Of a stretch of DNA of 64,000 nt, positions 9,978-22,236 are shown piece by piece. The notes beneath the pieces were generated by a model. It saw nothing but the letters and a program-made list of their open reading frames with translations. It did no database searches and was not told the DNA's origin. The translations under genes were made by a program, and so were the position numbers. The DNA comes from Panax quinquefolius (Eukaryota; Streptophyta; Magnoliopsida; Apiales; Araliaceae): the NCBI GenBank assembly GCA_020205615.1, contig CM035163.1, positions 57,447,899 to 57,511,898 of the forward strand. The letters are read 5' to 3'. How positions within the stretch are numbered: the first letter of the stretch is position 1; every line of letters begins with the position of its first letter.

Positions 9978-12469
9978 TGTGACGCCCCAAAATAGGTATA
10001 CAACACCCATTCCGAGTCACCAAAATACATGGTATGTAAAGCAAACTACAACTTCAATAATACAGTGGTCGTGCAAAATACGACAACACATACTATGAGT
10101 TTAAATACAAATATTGTCTTCTAGACAATATCCACACCCAAATAAGTCCTCATTACAATTATTCATACACTATTTTACAGAAATAGTGATGATCGCTAAA
10201 AAATCTTTCTAGAACCATCACTCCATACCCCGATTAGATCCGCTATGTTCTCACCTCCCGAGAAGAAAAATGGAACAAAAAGAAAAGGGTGAGCTCAACT
10301 AGCCCAGTAAAGAATATTATGACTAAGATAATATACAATAAATTATCATTAGTCTTCAACAGGGAAAAATCTGATAAAATATAATAGACAACAAGTTTTA
10401 GATCAACAAATGCAGCGGAAACAACAATCCATTAGAATTGTCACGTAGAGAATGAATTCTACTATCTTCTAAGATTTAAAAGTTCATCATCAATATTTTA
10501 TCCCTGTAACATCAATCTATATACATCTTTAATCAATATTCATCTTTGCACTACAGGCCCAAGATATTCATTTGTATCACCAATCGGTCATGTTCATCTC
10601 AGCACCTGTTCATCTTTGCACTATGGTACAAAGATATTCATCAGTTAATCATTCATCTTTGCACTACAGGCCAAAGATATTCAGTAATATCATCATTTAA
10701 GACTGAGGATGATGAAAAATATTTTAAAGGAAACAAATCCAGTGAGACAGAAGGACAAATATTAAGGATTCGTTTAACAGTTTATCCAAGATCAATAATA
10801 TTCCATAATAACCAATTTTGAAGCAGGATTCAAAAATAAAGATCAAAACATGGATACAATCAAAGATAGTAACCATAATAGACATCTTGGACAAAAAGGA
10901 AAAATTTTATTTTTTGTTGAATAGTGCCGTATTCGTGAATAGTGCCGTATAGATAAATAGTGTCGTATACGTGAATAGTAACCCTGACACAAAAAGGTAG
11001 AAATTCCACAATAAAATCAATACCAATATTTCGATATAATGATATTGAAAGAATAACATCATTATGAAAAAATAACATCCCTTACCTCAAAATAATGGTA
11101 CTTCTGATCGGAATATCGGATATAAAGCCGAAGGAAACTTGGACCAAACAACAATTCTCAAAGTATCAAAATACTCACAAAAATACGCTCGATAATCTAG
11201 AGAGAAAGAAAACTTGTTCCTGGTGTGATTTTCAATTCTAATCTAAGCGCCTATTTATAGGAAAATGCTAGAATGCCATAGGAGAGTAAAATAATAGAAT
11301 ATTATTTTTTTCTTTTCTAACTTCCTACGCCACCCCTTTTGAACAATTAGGCAGCCTTCTTTGAATCAAAATCAGCAGCCCTCATGTGTTAAAACAAAAG
11401 TGGGTCCCACCCAATTTTAATAAAAATCATTTTATTTTCTGAAACTTCAGTAATTCATAGAAAATAGCCCGTTTATCAGAAAAATACGAATTTTATGTCC
11501 ATTCCACACGAAATTGAATTCTCTACAACTTGTTAGCTTTGAGTTTTTCCAAATTCCAAACAAAAAATATCTGAAATCCACAAACGGGTGATTTTTAATA
11601 TCTTCCTTCCGACAAAATACTGATAAAACACCTCAGAATTAATTCCTTCATTTATAACCACATTAAATAAATAAATTCATCATTTATATCCATATCAAAT
11701 AAATATTTCCTTTTCATATAAATTAATAATTAATTATTCACAAATAATATTACAGAATCTCAATTATGACAACCAGGCAGTTCCCAGGAAAGCGGAGGCT
11801 TTCCAATAAGGATTTCTCCTTACTGGCACGCAATTAGGTGACCAAACCTCTCATTGACAGAACTTTCTAGACATTGCCAATAATGCCATCTAATAATATT
11901 ATTCAAATAATATGAATTATTGACCTGATAATGGGAAATACCGTGTAATGAAAATTATTGAAACAACAATAATATAAAATATCAAGGCAGCAATTATTGA
12001 ATCAATAAAATAAAATATTGAATAGTAACTACTGTAACAATTATTGAGTAGTGTCTTCTTAGGTACGAATCAATAATTCAACAATCTTATCTGTAATACT
12101 GTGTGCTACTTACGCAACCACGCCAGACATCGTATTTTAACCACCAGGTATTCCAACAGTGTTAACGGTAATAATTACGTCGTTATTTATAAAAACTCAT
12201 ACTTTTTCGTTTTCCTTCATCCAACCGTTTTTCGTTATGGGGCCCACAAATGGCTGCGCCGTCTTATGAATATTTCCCGACAAAAAGAATATTCCATGAC
12301 CAAACGAATATTCCCTGACAACAATGAATATTTTATAACCACTTGCTTATTTTGCAAAATTTACACATTTCACCCATAACCAAAGTATTATATCAAATTA
12401 ACACCTTATTAATTTAGAATAATGAATAGAGAAAATTTAATTTTATTTATAATAAGTTGGGGTCTTACA
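9978..12469 (-). repeat. Element A 5' LTR
   Basis: 2492 bp, TGTGACGCCCC to GTCTTACA, matching 810-3301. It is transcribed leftwards. The repeated unit around CATCTTTGCACTACAGGCC lies at 10541-10680 and the GTGAATAGTGCCGTATAC repeats at 10917-10977. The first bases next to the primer-binding site are shared with elements E, F and D. Confidence 0.93.
11251..11260 (-). promoter_or_regulatory. TATA box of element A 5' LTR
   Basis: CTATAAATAG on the minus strand in the middle of the LTR, the usual location of the U3 promoter. The equivalent in the other LTR is CTATAAATAC (2081-2090). Elements E and F carry the same motif. Confidence 0.6.
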
Positions 12470-12474
12470 CCTAT
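12470..12474. repeat. Target-site duplication of element A, right copy
   Basis: CCTAT directly after the LTR end TTACA. It pairs with 805-809. Confidence 0.9.
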
Positions 12475-13650
12475 TATATCATGGAATGGTATTGTGGGAA
12501 TGATATAGAACAGATGAAGAAGAAAGGACCTAGCGAGCTCTATATATAAGACCCACTTGATTCTTAACAAAAAATAAAATAAAAAATTCTAGTACTCTTT
12601 CCATTCCAAAAGTTTAAATAAGTGTAAAAGTGTTGCTAAATACATGCTCTTATAATACGAAGAAAGTTACTAATGTTGTCAGAGTAACACGTGTCACTTA
12701 AAGTATTAGTAAATATTATTAAAAAAACTATTAAAAATATCGTTAAATATATAGTTACTATGACATTATCATTTTGGCTTTGACAATAACAAGTACATTA
12801 TCAACAACTTCTTCCAAAAGATGACCTCAGAATCAAAGTTGTTTCCTTCTCTGTAATCTTTTCAGGTATATTTCCTTTTTCTTTGGAATGGACTAGAAAA
12901 GTTTAACTATGCCCAATCTCCCAGACTTCCGTTTGCTAGCCCAGCCCAACTTTAATATTCAAAGCAGGGTATTCAATAAGAAAGATAAGAACCTACACCA
13001 AGACCTGTAAACTTAGAACCAAGCTCATATGATGTGGTTAAATCCAATTCAAAAGAGGGCACAACCAGCTCCCCCATGTTCTCCATAACAGAAGGTACTT
13101 TTACCCCTTGTTTCTTCACTTCATTGTTGTCTTCTGTTTATCTCGTATGCCAATCCATACAGATTATATTACATGGTTCACATTGTGGTATTCTATGGGG
13201 ATAAAATGTAATTCTTTTTGTTAAACAAAATAGCATAGCTTTATTGAATATCAAATTAAAAAAAATGTATATCTAAGATTTTGCTATATTCAACATTTGT
13301 GTCCCCTATGAACAATTGGAAGGCACAACTAAAGACTCATTCTAGCCCAAAAAATTCTGAAACCTTATAACTTTTATTTTAATGCTTTCACTACCCCACC
13401 CTTTTTCCCCGTAAGTTGGAGTTGAGTCAAAGTAATAGATTTCAAAGTTTAGCACTCAAATATCTAGAGTAAAATTTTATTATAGTTAAACAACTTTTTG
13501 AAGCATAATTGCATGTTTGATACTTACATGTTAATGTTGATGATGATCATGAAATAGCTACCTCCTTCAATACTGCATTGCATCTTTTAAATGATGAATT
13601 TCCGTGCTACTTTTTGCCATTATTTGTTATGGGGATATTGAGCCAGCCAG
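12475..13650. other. Intergenic or intronic DNA right of element A
   Basis: The continuation of the DNA that A inserted into (joins 1-809). AT-rich, with no long frame. A short exon-like stretch at about 13006-13094 is preceded by a stop, and I could not tie it to a gene. No HEN1 methyltransferase domain is visible. Confidence 0.5.
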
Positions 13651-14478
13651 ATACACAAAAAAATGTCAAATTTTGATTTGGCAACAATATAATTCGTTAC
13701 CAAAGCATTGAACAAGTTTTAATATAGCAACAATTTTTTATACATTTAGCAACAAATTTTCGTTGCTAATGGCATTAAAAATATAATATTTGGCAACAAA
13801 AAATTAACCTAATAACAACGGAGAGGATATTGTTTCTAATACTAAAATAAAAGGCAACATTTTTTATCGTTGCAAATCAAATCAACTTTCGTTGCACATA
13901 TAAAGAAACGACAACATATAATGTTGTTGCTAATCAACGACTTTCGCTGCTATTGAAAAATAACTAGCAACAAACATTTTCGTTGCCGATTCAGCATAAT
14001 GTCGTTGCTAAATAATATAATCAACAACAAAAATCAATGCTAAAAAGTTTACATTTCGCAACGAAAGCAAGCTTTGGCAACAATTTTCTTAATTTACTGC
14101 AACGAAAAATGTCGTTGTAAAATGGTGTTAATTACAACGAAAATGCATGGTTGTTGTAGAAAAAAGAGTTCATTTCGTTGCCAATTAGCAGGCTTTTGCA
14201 ACGATATGGGATTTTTAGCAACGAAATTTTAATTATTCTGCAACAATACATTTTCTTGCTAAAAGATCGATGTCTCTGTACGATAACCAAATTTTGTTGC
14301 AAAATGTATTACTTTTGGCAACGAAAAAAATACGTTCATTGTGGAATAATTAGCAACGCTCATTGCGCAACGAAAGACGTAACGATAGTAAAGTCGTTGC
14401 CAAAACCCTTTTGCAACAAAATTTGGCACCTTTAGCAACGAAAATCGGTTGTTGCTGAAGCCCCATTTTTTTGTAGTG
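13651..14478. mobile_element. Non-autonomous CACTA-like element with subterminal repeats
   Basis: About 830 bp made largely of short motifs in both orientations: GCAACGA, CGTTGC, TTGTTGC. The right end reads CCATTTTTTTGTAGTG, the reverse complement of a CACTACAAAAAAATGG-type CACTA (EnSpm) terminus. The left end, near TACACAAAAAAATG, is a degraded match in inverted orientation. CACTA elements are known for dense subterminal repeats bound by their transposase. There is no transposase frame, so mobility would need a helper. The target duplication is unclear because the left end is degraded. Confidence 0.65.
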
Positions 14479-14561
14479 ATTATGATTCACTTACAACATG
14501 GTTTATTAAGGTTTAGGTCCATTAATAATCATCATTGTTCCTCCTTATCATACAAGCTCTA
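14479..14561. other. Short flank left of element D
   Basis: AT-rich, no gene. AGCTC at 14555-14559 is the probable target-site duplication of D; TGCTC follows D's far end at 42272-42276 (four of five match). Confidence 0.5.
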
Positions 14562-15949
14562 GGACGCCCCACCCCCAAATTCTCTACATTCACTGTAACC
14601 AATTTGGTGCTTACGTAAATATTCTATAAGATAATAATTCCTATAAATCCAAGATTTGCAGGACTCATAGTAAATAGTAGTTCTCGTTAGAACAATCATC
14701 AGAATCGAGTACCCTCACTGGATATCTGAGTTCGATATCTTATAGATATTTCTTCCATATCTATAATTCTGATATATATCTGACTTCCACAGTATTATTT
14801 TTAGAGTTCTTGGAAGTGAGTGAAGCGCTACCTCGGTGCATCAGAGAGCCATTGTCTATTAACACTATCATTCAGATATATATAATTCATATAAATACTG
14901 TACACTTTTCTAATTCCATTAGAATAACAACTAAATACTGCAAACTAATATTACATTAAAAAAATAATATACCGTTACTACTACATTATAGTTTTCAACA
15001 AATATCCATGTCTTAAGCCTTTTATCCACAATACCGGAACTTATGGAATATATTCTTTCTATCTATAAATGAAGAAAATATTTGCAGGGATGAGCTACAA
15101 AAAGATCAGCAAGTTTTGAACAATAAACGAATGTTATACATATATCAATTCTGAAATAAATGAACATAAAGTTTAGAGTAGTGCCATAAATATATACTGA
15201 GGTTTATCTGCCAAACCCTGCACATTACGAGTTACTTTCAGTCTTATAGACTTAGCAACCCGGGTTAATATGCTCAACCAAACAAAACTAGGAGTATGCA
15301 TATCATCCTCTATGTACTGTCCGATCATTGCTATAAATGTCAGAGACAGTTTACTACCGATCATTGCTATAAATGTCAGAGACAACTCCTCACTACCATG
15401 GACAACCATAATTGTCCATCGACAGCTCCCCACTGCCGGTTCTAATAGTGTCAGTATATATATTAACACCATACAATTTTTTTTTCACAAACTGTGCTTT
15501 TATACATTGGTACCAATCAAAATTGGTTTCTCACAAACTATGCTTTGATATCAAATCAAACTTAATTTTACATAATAATAACTCATATAACTTGGTTATG
15601 TTTGAACAAGAATTCATAACCTTTGAATAACAGAATTCATAAACACTATGTATTACCAAATCATAACAGATAAATATCAAATTTTCATTTAATAAAATAA
15701 TTTAAATGAAGCTGGCATTTGAAATATGTGGTTTGCACAAAGTGCAGAAAAACTTGCCTGCCCGACGATCAGCTAATTTATAACACTCAAAATTGTCTAC
15801 GCAACCTAAATATGTTCATTGCAGTAATTAGAACCAATAACAATTGATATTTAATCAATTTAATATGGCATGGGTTGTATTCAATATCTATTCGTTGTTT
15901 TATAACTTGATTGGATAGTTATTATATTGTCTTTCGAGTAAACTTTGTC

Positions 15950-16600
15950 TAAGAGTTTACATATTACTTTAAGTATTATTTATAATAATTTCTAGAGACT
16001 TAAAACCATTTCTCAATGATTAATATTAATTTTAACTAATTTATTAATAATAAAAATGACTTTAGAGTCATTAATATTATTTTAAGTAATTAATTTTCAT
16101 TCATAATGATTTTAAATCATCAATATAACTTTCAAATAATTTACTATTATTGATAATGATTTTTATATCATTAGTTTCATTTTTAAGTAATTTATTATTA
16201 TTTAAAATAACTTATTATTATTATTATTATCTAATTTAAAAATGATTTTATCAATCATTAATATAATTAGTAATCATTCATAATAATTATTAAATCATCA
16301 ATAATATCTTTAAATAATTTATTATCACCGATAATGATTTTTAAATCATTAGTTTTCATTTATTATTATTTAAAATAATTTATTATCATTTTACTAATTT
16401 ATTAAATAGCATTATTAATTAATTTTATTATCATTAATATTCAAATAAATTTAATATTAATGAAATTTCATTTCAAAATATTAAAACTTATTTATCATAA
16501 TTTAAAATGTATTTTAGGAATTAATTATTAATTTATAATAATTATTTGGTATTTATTTCTATTTATAATATTAATTTTATTAATTTTAAATCAAACTGTC
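15950..16600. repeat. Very AT-rich block with ATGATTTAAATCAT-type palindromes
   Basis: Inside D's LTR. Many imperfect copies of AATGATTTTTAAATCATTA-like short palindromes are separated by TTATTATT runs. The other LTR has the same block (about 39590-40190). No frame. It could be a scaffold-attachment-like or bent DNA region; that is only a guess from composition. Confidence 0.6.
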
Positions 16601-17702
16601 GCTAAAGGTCACTTATAGTAACAGAACTGTCACTATTGGAGTTCTTCACCAACTGAAGAACACGAAAGTCAATTCCCAGGTGATGGGTTTGACCGGCTTT
16701 AATTTCCAACTGATTGTGTTTTTGATCATGAAAATAGTTTAAGGGTGTAGTACTGATGTAGTACTATGGACTAAAAATAACTGAGTGATCTAGTTGCATC
16801 ATATAAGCAAATTATAGATGGTCAAACTACCCCTCAAGACCTGATCTTGAGTTCCTGGGTAACCCATAAACTCGATCAGTGTCAAACCTCCTACTTCAAC
16901 ATCCAATAACTTGGATCCTAGGTATTAGATATGTGTTATAAGGTAACCATTATATAGTATACATGTCATACTACACTAATACAACATCTAAAGGTGCATA
17001 ACAACATCAGAGGATTAGAATTTAGACGGTCAAACTGACTAGCAGATGTGTTCAAGAACTTTTCTGGGTTACCCAGAAATCTGGGTTTCCATTTTCGGGG
17101 CCCTACTTTTAATCCATCATATCTTGCACTAGGTTGATGTAATATTAGCATGGACTGGTAGTCTACATTACAGGGTTCAAGAGTGTTTCACTTATATGGT
17201 CCAAACACTTGTCAGATTGAAGATCAGAGCCTTTAAACATCTTGTCAGACACTGTTCTTGAGTTCTGGGTTTTCTAGAATTTACAAACCTGATCGGTCAA
17301 CGGGTTTTGACCACTAATATCTTGCAAGCTTTACAACCTATGATACTGTTTTCACTTCTAGATTACTAAGCTCACATAATACTACAATTAGAATACATAA
17401 AACAACTCAAACCATTAACAGACTCGGATCTAAGGCGCCTGACATTCGGTTGTCAGACATATTTTTAGGGTTCTTAACTGTTTTCTCAAATCTTCATTTT
17501 AAAGATTTTAAATGTTATGGATTGGTGTTTTAGCAACCCAGATCACTTATTAACATGTTATATCATATATATAAACATTCAATCACAACTTTTAATATAT
17601 CATCAAAGATCTAAAGTTAGGGTTTGAGTTCTTACCTTTTTAGACCAATTCTTGATTTGTGCTATCTGATTCTGATTTTGTGTTGCTATGAACTGATTGG
17701 GG

Positions 17703-17707
17703 GTTGT
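17703..17707. repeat. Target-site duplication of element E, left copy
   Basis: GTTGT before the E terminus TGTGACGCC. It is repeated at 33909-33913, and the undivided D LTR has a single GTTGT at 41332-41336. Confidence 0.93.
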
Positions 17708-18268
17708 TGTGACGCCCCCAAAATAGGTATACATCACCCATTTTAGGTTGTCAATAACATGGTACAGAAACAACTACAACTTTATTAATACATCATAAAA
17801 ACTGTGAGTTTAAATACAAATATTATCTTCTAGACAATATCTATACCCAAATAAATCATCATCACAATTATTGATACATTATTATACAAAAATGGTGAGG
17901 ACTACTAAACAACTTCTAGAATCATCATTCCATACCTCGACTAGTACTCGCTACATTCTCGCCTCCTGAGAAGAAAAATGGAACAACAAGGAAAAGGGTG
18001 AGCTCAACTAGCCCAGTAAAAAATATTATGACTAAGATAATATAGAACAAATTATCGTTAGTCTTCAACGAGGAAAAATCGATAAAATCTGATAAACAAC
18101 AAGTTTTAGATCAATATTCGCAATGAAATAATAATCCATAGAAGAGTTACGTAGAGAATGAAATCTACTACTATCTATGAATTTAAAAGTCCTTTATCAA
18201 TATTTTATCCCTTTAACATCAATCAATATACATCTTGAATCAAATATTCATCTTTGCACTACAGGCCA
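17708..18268 (-). repeat. Element E 3' LTR, distal part
   Basis: Matches 31365 to about 31921 of the other E LTR (TGTGACGCC... to CTACAGGCCA). It then stops abruptly at the truncated 5' LTR of element F. Confidence 0.9.
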
Positions 18269-19190
18269 TTTTTTCATGGAAATATTCTTCTGATCATTCT
18301 TGAATTTTACTCTACAAAACAGTATCTTGTTGACAATTTGGACGTTACTAATTCCTGGATAAAATAATTCTTGAACTTGTTTTATTGAATTATTATGTCA
18401 TTGTCATCATCCTCATGATATATTATGTTATCTTTGGCTTACGTGCATAGATGAACTTAGTATGATTATGACTGAGGATCATTCGGTATAATAATCATGG
18501 CTTGTTATAAATGATGTGATAAAAGTCCTCAATGGCACGTAATGCGTTGATGGATAGTTTTTGGTATGATTATGACCGAGGGGTGATTCGGTATAGTCAT
18601 GACCATTGATAATTTGATGAAAATCCTTGGCCAGGTGGTACAGGATGATTAGATGTGGTGGTTTATTTATTGTCGAGTCTCAAATGATAAAAATTGATGA
18701 AAACCTTTTAAAACCTAAAAGATAGTAGATTTTATTCTCTACTTGACTCTTTTAATGGATTGCATATTCATTCGCAGATTAAACTAGTTGTCTATTGTAT
18801 TTTATCGGTTTAACATTGAAGGCTAATGATAATTTATTCTCGCATTATCTTAGTCATAATATTTCTTCTTTGGGCTAGTTGAGCTCACCCTTTCTTTCAC
18901 TTTGTTCTTCTTGAAATGAGAACATATTTGGACGAGAGTCGGGAAGCGGAGTAATGGTCCGAGAGGATAGCATTAGTAGTCCTCACTATTACGTGAAATA
19001 GTGTGATAATAGTTGTAATGAGGACTCCTTTTGAGTTTGTATAATATCTAGTAGACAATATTTGTATTCAAACTCATAGTTTATGTCGTATTGTATACCA
19101 CAGTTATATTAGTAAGTTGTATTTGAATTTATGTACCATGTAAGTGGCGACCCAAGATGGGTGACGATACCTAATTTTGGGGGCGTCACG
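18269..19190 (+). repeat. Element F 5' LTR, truncated
   Basis: Matches 23830-24752 of the 3' LTR (TTTCATGGAAATATTC... to GGGGGCGTCAC). The first 1.6 kb, including the promoter region, is absent. Confidence 0.9.
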
Positions 19191-19196
19191 GTTGGT

Positions 19197-19208
19197 TGGT
19201 ATCGAGCT
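19197..19208 (+). other. Primer-binding site of element F
   Basis: TGGTATCGAGCT six bases after the LTR, a near match to the initiator tRNA-Met complement. Confidence 0.75.
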
Positions 19209-19379
19209 TAGGGATATGATCCACGGCCGAGATGTGAGATAAGAACTAGAGGAGAGGCGGGAATTCCTTCGCTAGTATGACCTACCTAAATTTATTTGGA
19301 ATTTAATTGGTCGATCACGAGTATAGGGATAATATGTGATATGTTAATTAACCCTTGTTTTGTGACGGTGTTTGAGAAT

Positions 19380-19763
19380 GATATCCGAAAATCTTTGAGA
19401 TAAGCAATGAAGCACATGAGAGTGTTGATTCAAATTTCAAACAAAAGGTAACGACCAACAACACAATAATAATCATCTTTGGTGGTGGCAACGGCTATCA
19501 GAACAATGATAACCATCGTGGGGGAAATTATCATGCTAAGAATGGTAACCACTTCGGTGGTAATCATGGCAAAGATAATAGAAGTGGAAATTGCAAGAAG
19601 AGAAGGTCATTTAGCCCAATTTTGTTGTGCACCAAAGTCAAGTCTAGCTGGGACGGTGGCACCAAAGGTGGATATGGACAAAACAAAGTCGTTGGTTTTA
19701 GGAAGTGCATTTTTCATGACTTCTCAAAAAACGAGTAAACTAAACGAAGTTAGCACGGGTTAG
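19380..19763 (+). pseudogene. Element F gag remnant (zinc-knuckle region)
   Basis: Only the end of gag survives: a G/N-rich linker and one degraded knuckle (CKKREGHLAQFC in one frame; the consensus is CX2CX4HX4C). Then follows GSAFFMTSQKTSKLNEVSTG, homologous to A's [20 protein letters not shown]. Most of the capsid region is deleted between the leader and this point. Confidence 0.7.
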
Positions 19764-20093
19764 TTAATTATAAATTGCGAAGTCTATACCTTATAAGATA
19801 CCGGTTCTACCCATTATTTTATCTCTCTTGCTTGCGTTCAACGTTTAAATTTGACTCCAGAAAAGTTAGACTTTGACTTATTGGTTGAATCTTCGTTAGT
19901 AGGAGCCTTTGTTACCGCTACTATTTTTAAATCTTGTTTGATTCAAATAAACACTTTCACGTTACCTGTCGATCTTATCTTTTTGAAAATACTTGCCTTT
20001 GATGTGATTTTAGGAATCAATTGGTTAACTACACATCATGCTTTTCGTAAGGTTGTTAGCTTTTATATTCATAACCAACTTCGTATATCTTAA
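19764..20093 (+). pseudogene. Element F aspartic protease remnant
   Basis: In shifting frames: DTGSTHYFIS (about 19799-19830), LTPEKLDFDLLVES and FDVILGINWLTTHH. These match the proteases of A and E. A stop or frame change precedes the DTG, so it is inactive. The D of the DTG motif is retained. Confidence 0.75.
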
Positions 20094-20329
20094 TTCAAAG
20101 TAACCAAACCCTAAAGTTAATCACTTTGTTATATCAAGCCATAAGTAAAGAGCCCCGATCCTTTCGTTGTTAACTTCCTTGTGTGGAATGCAACCGCCGG
20201 ACTTTTTCAGTAGGCGACGTCGTGGATGAAGATGGCAAGTTGATAGGTATCATTGTGAGGTGCTATCCGGGTTAAGGGATAGAAGTCACGATTGGTATTA
20301 ATGTGACGATTATTCAAGTCTTGGACGAG

Positions 20330-20480
20330 AGTAACAGATTTTGAATAATATTTCTATCATTAATAAATTTCTTGACGTATTCTTGAAGATTTCTAGCCTA
20401 CCCTAGAGCGTGAAATCGAATTTTGTATTGACCCAAAGACAAAAACCCATTTCTTAAACCCTCAAATATTTCTTCAACTA
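20330..20480 (+). pseudogene. Element F reverse transcriptase, N-terminal remnant
   Basis: The plus strand gives a diverged form of the segment before the RT fingers: INKFLDVFLKISSLP, then LEREIEFCIDPKTKTHFLNP, equivalent to the family's FPDVFPEELPGLPP...REIEF.IDL. Homology stops near 20480, with no FxDD, RNase H or integrase afterwards. Confidence 0.65.
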
Positions 20481-22190
20481 AAAGGATGCATTTACGAGGA
20501 TTATGATGAAAGTCATAATAAAAGCATTGGACTAATGAAAATCATGGGTATATGAAGTATTAGTAAGTGTTATGATGAGTTATGTTGGTTATTATGTGAA
20601 AACATGAAAGTTTCTTAGAAATCACAAAGAGTTGAAAATCAGATTTTGGTTAAAAACGTAACATGAAATTCAATTGACCATATCTCCTATTATATTTTGA
20701 ATTTTTGAATGTGGTAAAGTCCTAGAGTTAGATCTATGAGTTACCTAACTAATCCAAGTGAAATTACTGGAAAAGGTGTTGTAGATTTTTGTGTGGATAG
20801 ATTTTAGCAAAGGAGTGCAAAGCTGCAAAAACCGAAAAAGCTGCTGCCATGATTTTAGAGGGGCTGTTTCGGCCACTTAAATTATGAGAAAAATTCTGGC
20901 CTTTTGGGACATGAAGGTATATGGTATAAAGTACCTCCTGTCCAAAAATGAGCTCATTCTGACTTAAAATGAGCAAGTTATGACTATTTTAATATTTAGG
21001 TTTTTTGATTTAAAAAACGCTATAACCGGAGTTCTATAACTCCGATGACCATGAAATTTAAACTAGAAGCTCACGTTAACATGTGTAAGGTCCTGCCAAG
21101 GTTTGGGAATTTTTGGAGTTAAACTTGAGGTAGCTAATTTCTTAAGGAATTAATTAGAAATTGATTTTTGAAAAATAGTAAATGAATTTTAAAAATTCCG
21201 AGAAAAATATATTTTCATTATGGGACTATATTCTGCTAAATCCCAGAAAAGAAATATTTTTGGGACTGATTTAATATTTTTCATGAAAATAGTTTAGTTA
21301 CGAACATATGAGTTAAATATGTTATGTGAAGTAACAAAGTTGAAAATAGGATTTTATGGCTAGAGTATCCTATAAAGAGTATATGCATATTTTTTTTTGA
21401 GGGATTTGATAATTGGTGATGATATCTTATGAGTATGGCATTTTTGAATGATTAAATGCATTATATGGTAAAGCGTAAACAATTGAGATAAATTGTTTAT
21501 AAATTTAAGAAGTGATTAAAATATTGTTATAATATTAATGATATTAGATTATGAGATTATTAAGTGATTGATAACATGGGGATATTCTTGAACCCTGGAT
21601 AAATTATAAATGTTTAATATTTATCCTTTATCTCATTTGATTGATTCTTTATATCATTATCCTCATGCTTATATTATGTTGAAAGTCATCTCGTGGCTCA
21701 TGGTGCATAGATGGACTTGGTATGATTATGACCTGAGGATTGTAAGTATAATCATAACCGTAATTGAAAACACGATTATCTTTGGCAGTAGTGCATGGAT
21801 AATTTGTGGTTGTGATACTAATGAATACACGATTATCTTTGGTAGTAGTGCATGGATAATTTGTGGTCGTGATACTAATGAATACACGATTATCTTTGGT
21901 AGTAGTGCATTGATAGACTTGGTATGATTATGATTTCAAGGATTATTCGGTATAATCATGAAGTAGATTGAAAACACGAATATCCTTGGCGATTGGTGCA
22001 TGGATAATTCGTGGTTGTGATACTATTGTCGCTGCCTCAAAGATTATTGGTTTTTCTGATTGTATATCTTTGGCACAGTAGTGCAAAGATGAATTGTTAA
22101 TGAATATCATCATGGTAGGATTGCGAAGATGAATTTAATATTTTTAACGATAAAGGTATTCAAGGTATCCTCACCTCTTTATCATATCAG
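20481..22190 (+). repeat. LTR-like sequence replacing element F pol
   Basis: No pol homology. From about 21590 the sequence resembles F's own LTR near 23930-24070 (for example GTGCATAGATGGACTTGGTATG versus its LTR counterpart). Around 22070 it resembles the ATCTTTGGC...AGTGCAAAGATGAA unit of the A and E LTRs. It appears to be part of a related LTR in plus orientation. The final bases return to the pol end (AATTTCGAGGGCAAAATTCC). Confidence 0.55.
21771..22027. repeat. 57-bp tandem repeat, three close copies and one diverged
   Basis: Units begin CACGATTATCTTTGG at 21771, 21828 and 21885, an exact 57-bp period. A diverged copy starts near 21973. Each contains GTAGTGCATGGATAATTTG. Confidence 0.85.
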
Positions 22191-22223
22191 TGCACGCACC
22201 CTAATTTCGAGGGCAAAATTCCA

Positions 22224-22236
22224 TAAGGAGGGAGAT
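22224..22236 (+). other. Polypurine tract of element F
   Basis: AAGGAGGGAGAT directly before the 3' LTR start TGTGAGACCC. Confidence 0.8.

Larger units (their letters stand above)
810..12469 (-). mobile_element. Element A: Ty3/gypsy chromovirus (Tekay/Del-like)
   Basis: Complete in outline, 11.66 kb. It has two 2492-bp LTRs with TG...CA ends, a 5-bp target duplication CCTAT, a primer-binding site next to the right LTR and a purine tract next to the left one; this fixes the minus orientation. Internal order on the minus strand is gag (9647-8842), CCHC/protease (8852-8253), reverse transcriptase (about 8130-7430), RNase H (to about 6790), integrase and chromodomain (to 3340). The order RT-RNase H-integrase defines Ty3/gypsy and the C-terminal chromodomain defines chromoviruses. 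The long LTRs and domain wording fit the Tekay/Del clade. Frameshifts and a solo copia LTR in pol make it non-autonomous now. Equal LTR lengths and few visible differences suggest a fairly recent insertion, but I have not computed identity. Confidence 0.93.
14562..17707 (-). repeat. Element D 3' LTR, distal part
   Basis: Colinear with 38125-41336. The terminal TGACG is mutated to GGACG and a 3-bp insertion lies in the C tract. It contains a 36-bp tandem duplication around CCGATCATTGCTATAAATGTC (15321-15383), also in the right copy. There is no coding content. The last five bases (GTTGT, 17703-17707) are the target duplicated by element E. Confidence 0.9.

Noticed and set aside
12590..12640. 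CTCTTTCCATTCCAAAAG resembling a Stowaway-type terminal repeat
   Set aside because: No matching inverted end within several hundred bases.
13006..13094. Exon-like stretch with acceptor-like TTTTCAG upstream and AAG|GTAC downstream
   Set aside because: A stop lies close upstream in frame and I could not match it to HEN1 or any other family.
21771..22027. Regularly spaced repeats that might suggest a CRISPR-like array
   Set aside because: Units are contiguous 57-bp tandem copies without variable spacers, and the genome is a plant's.
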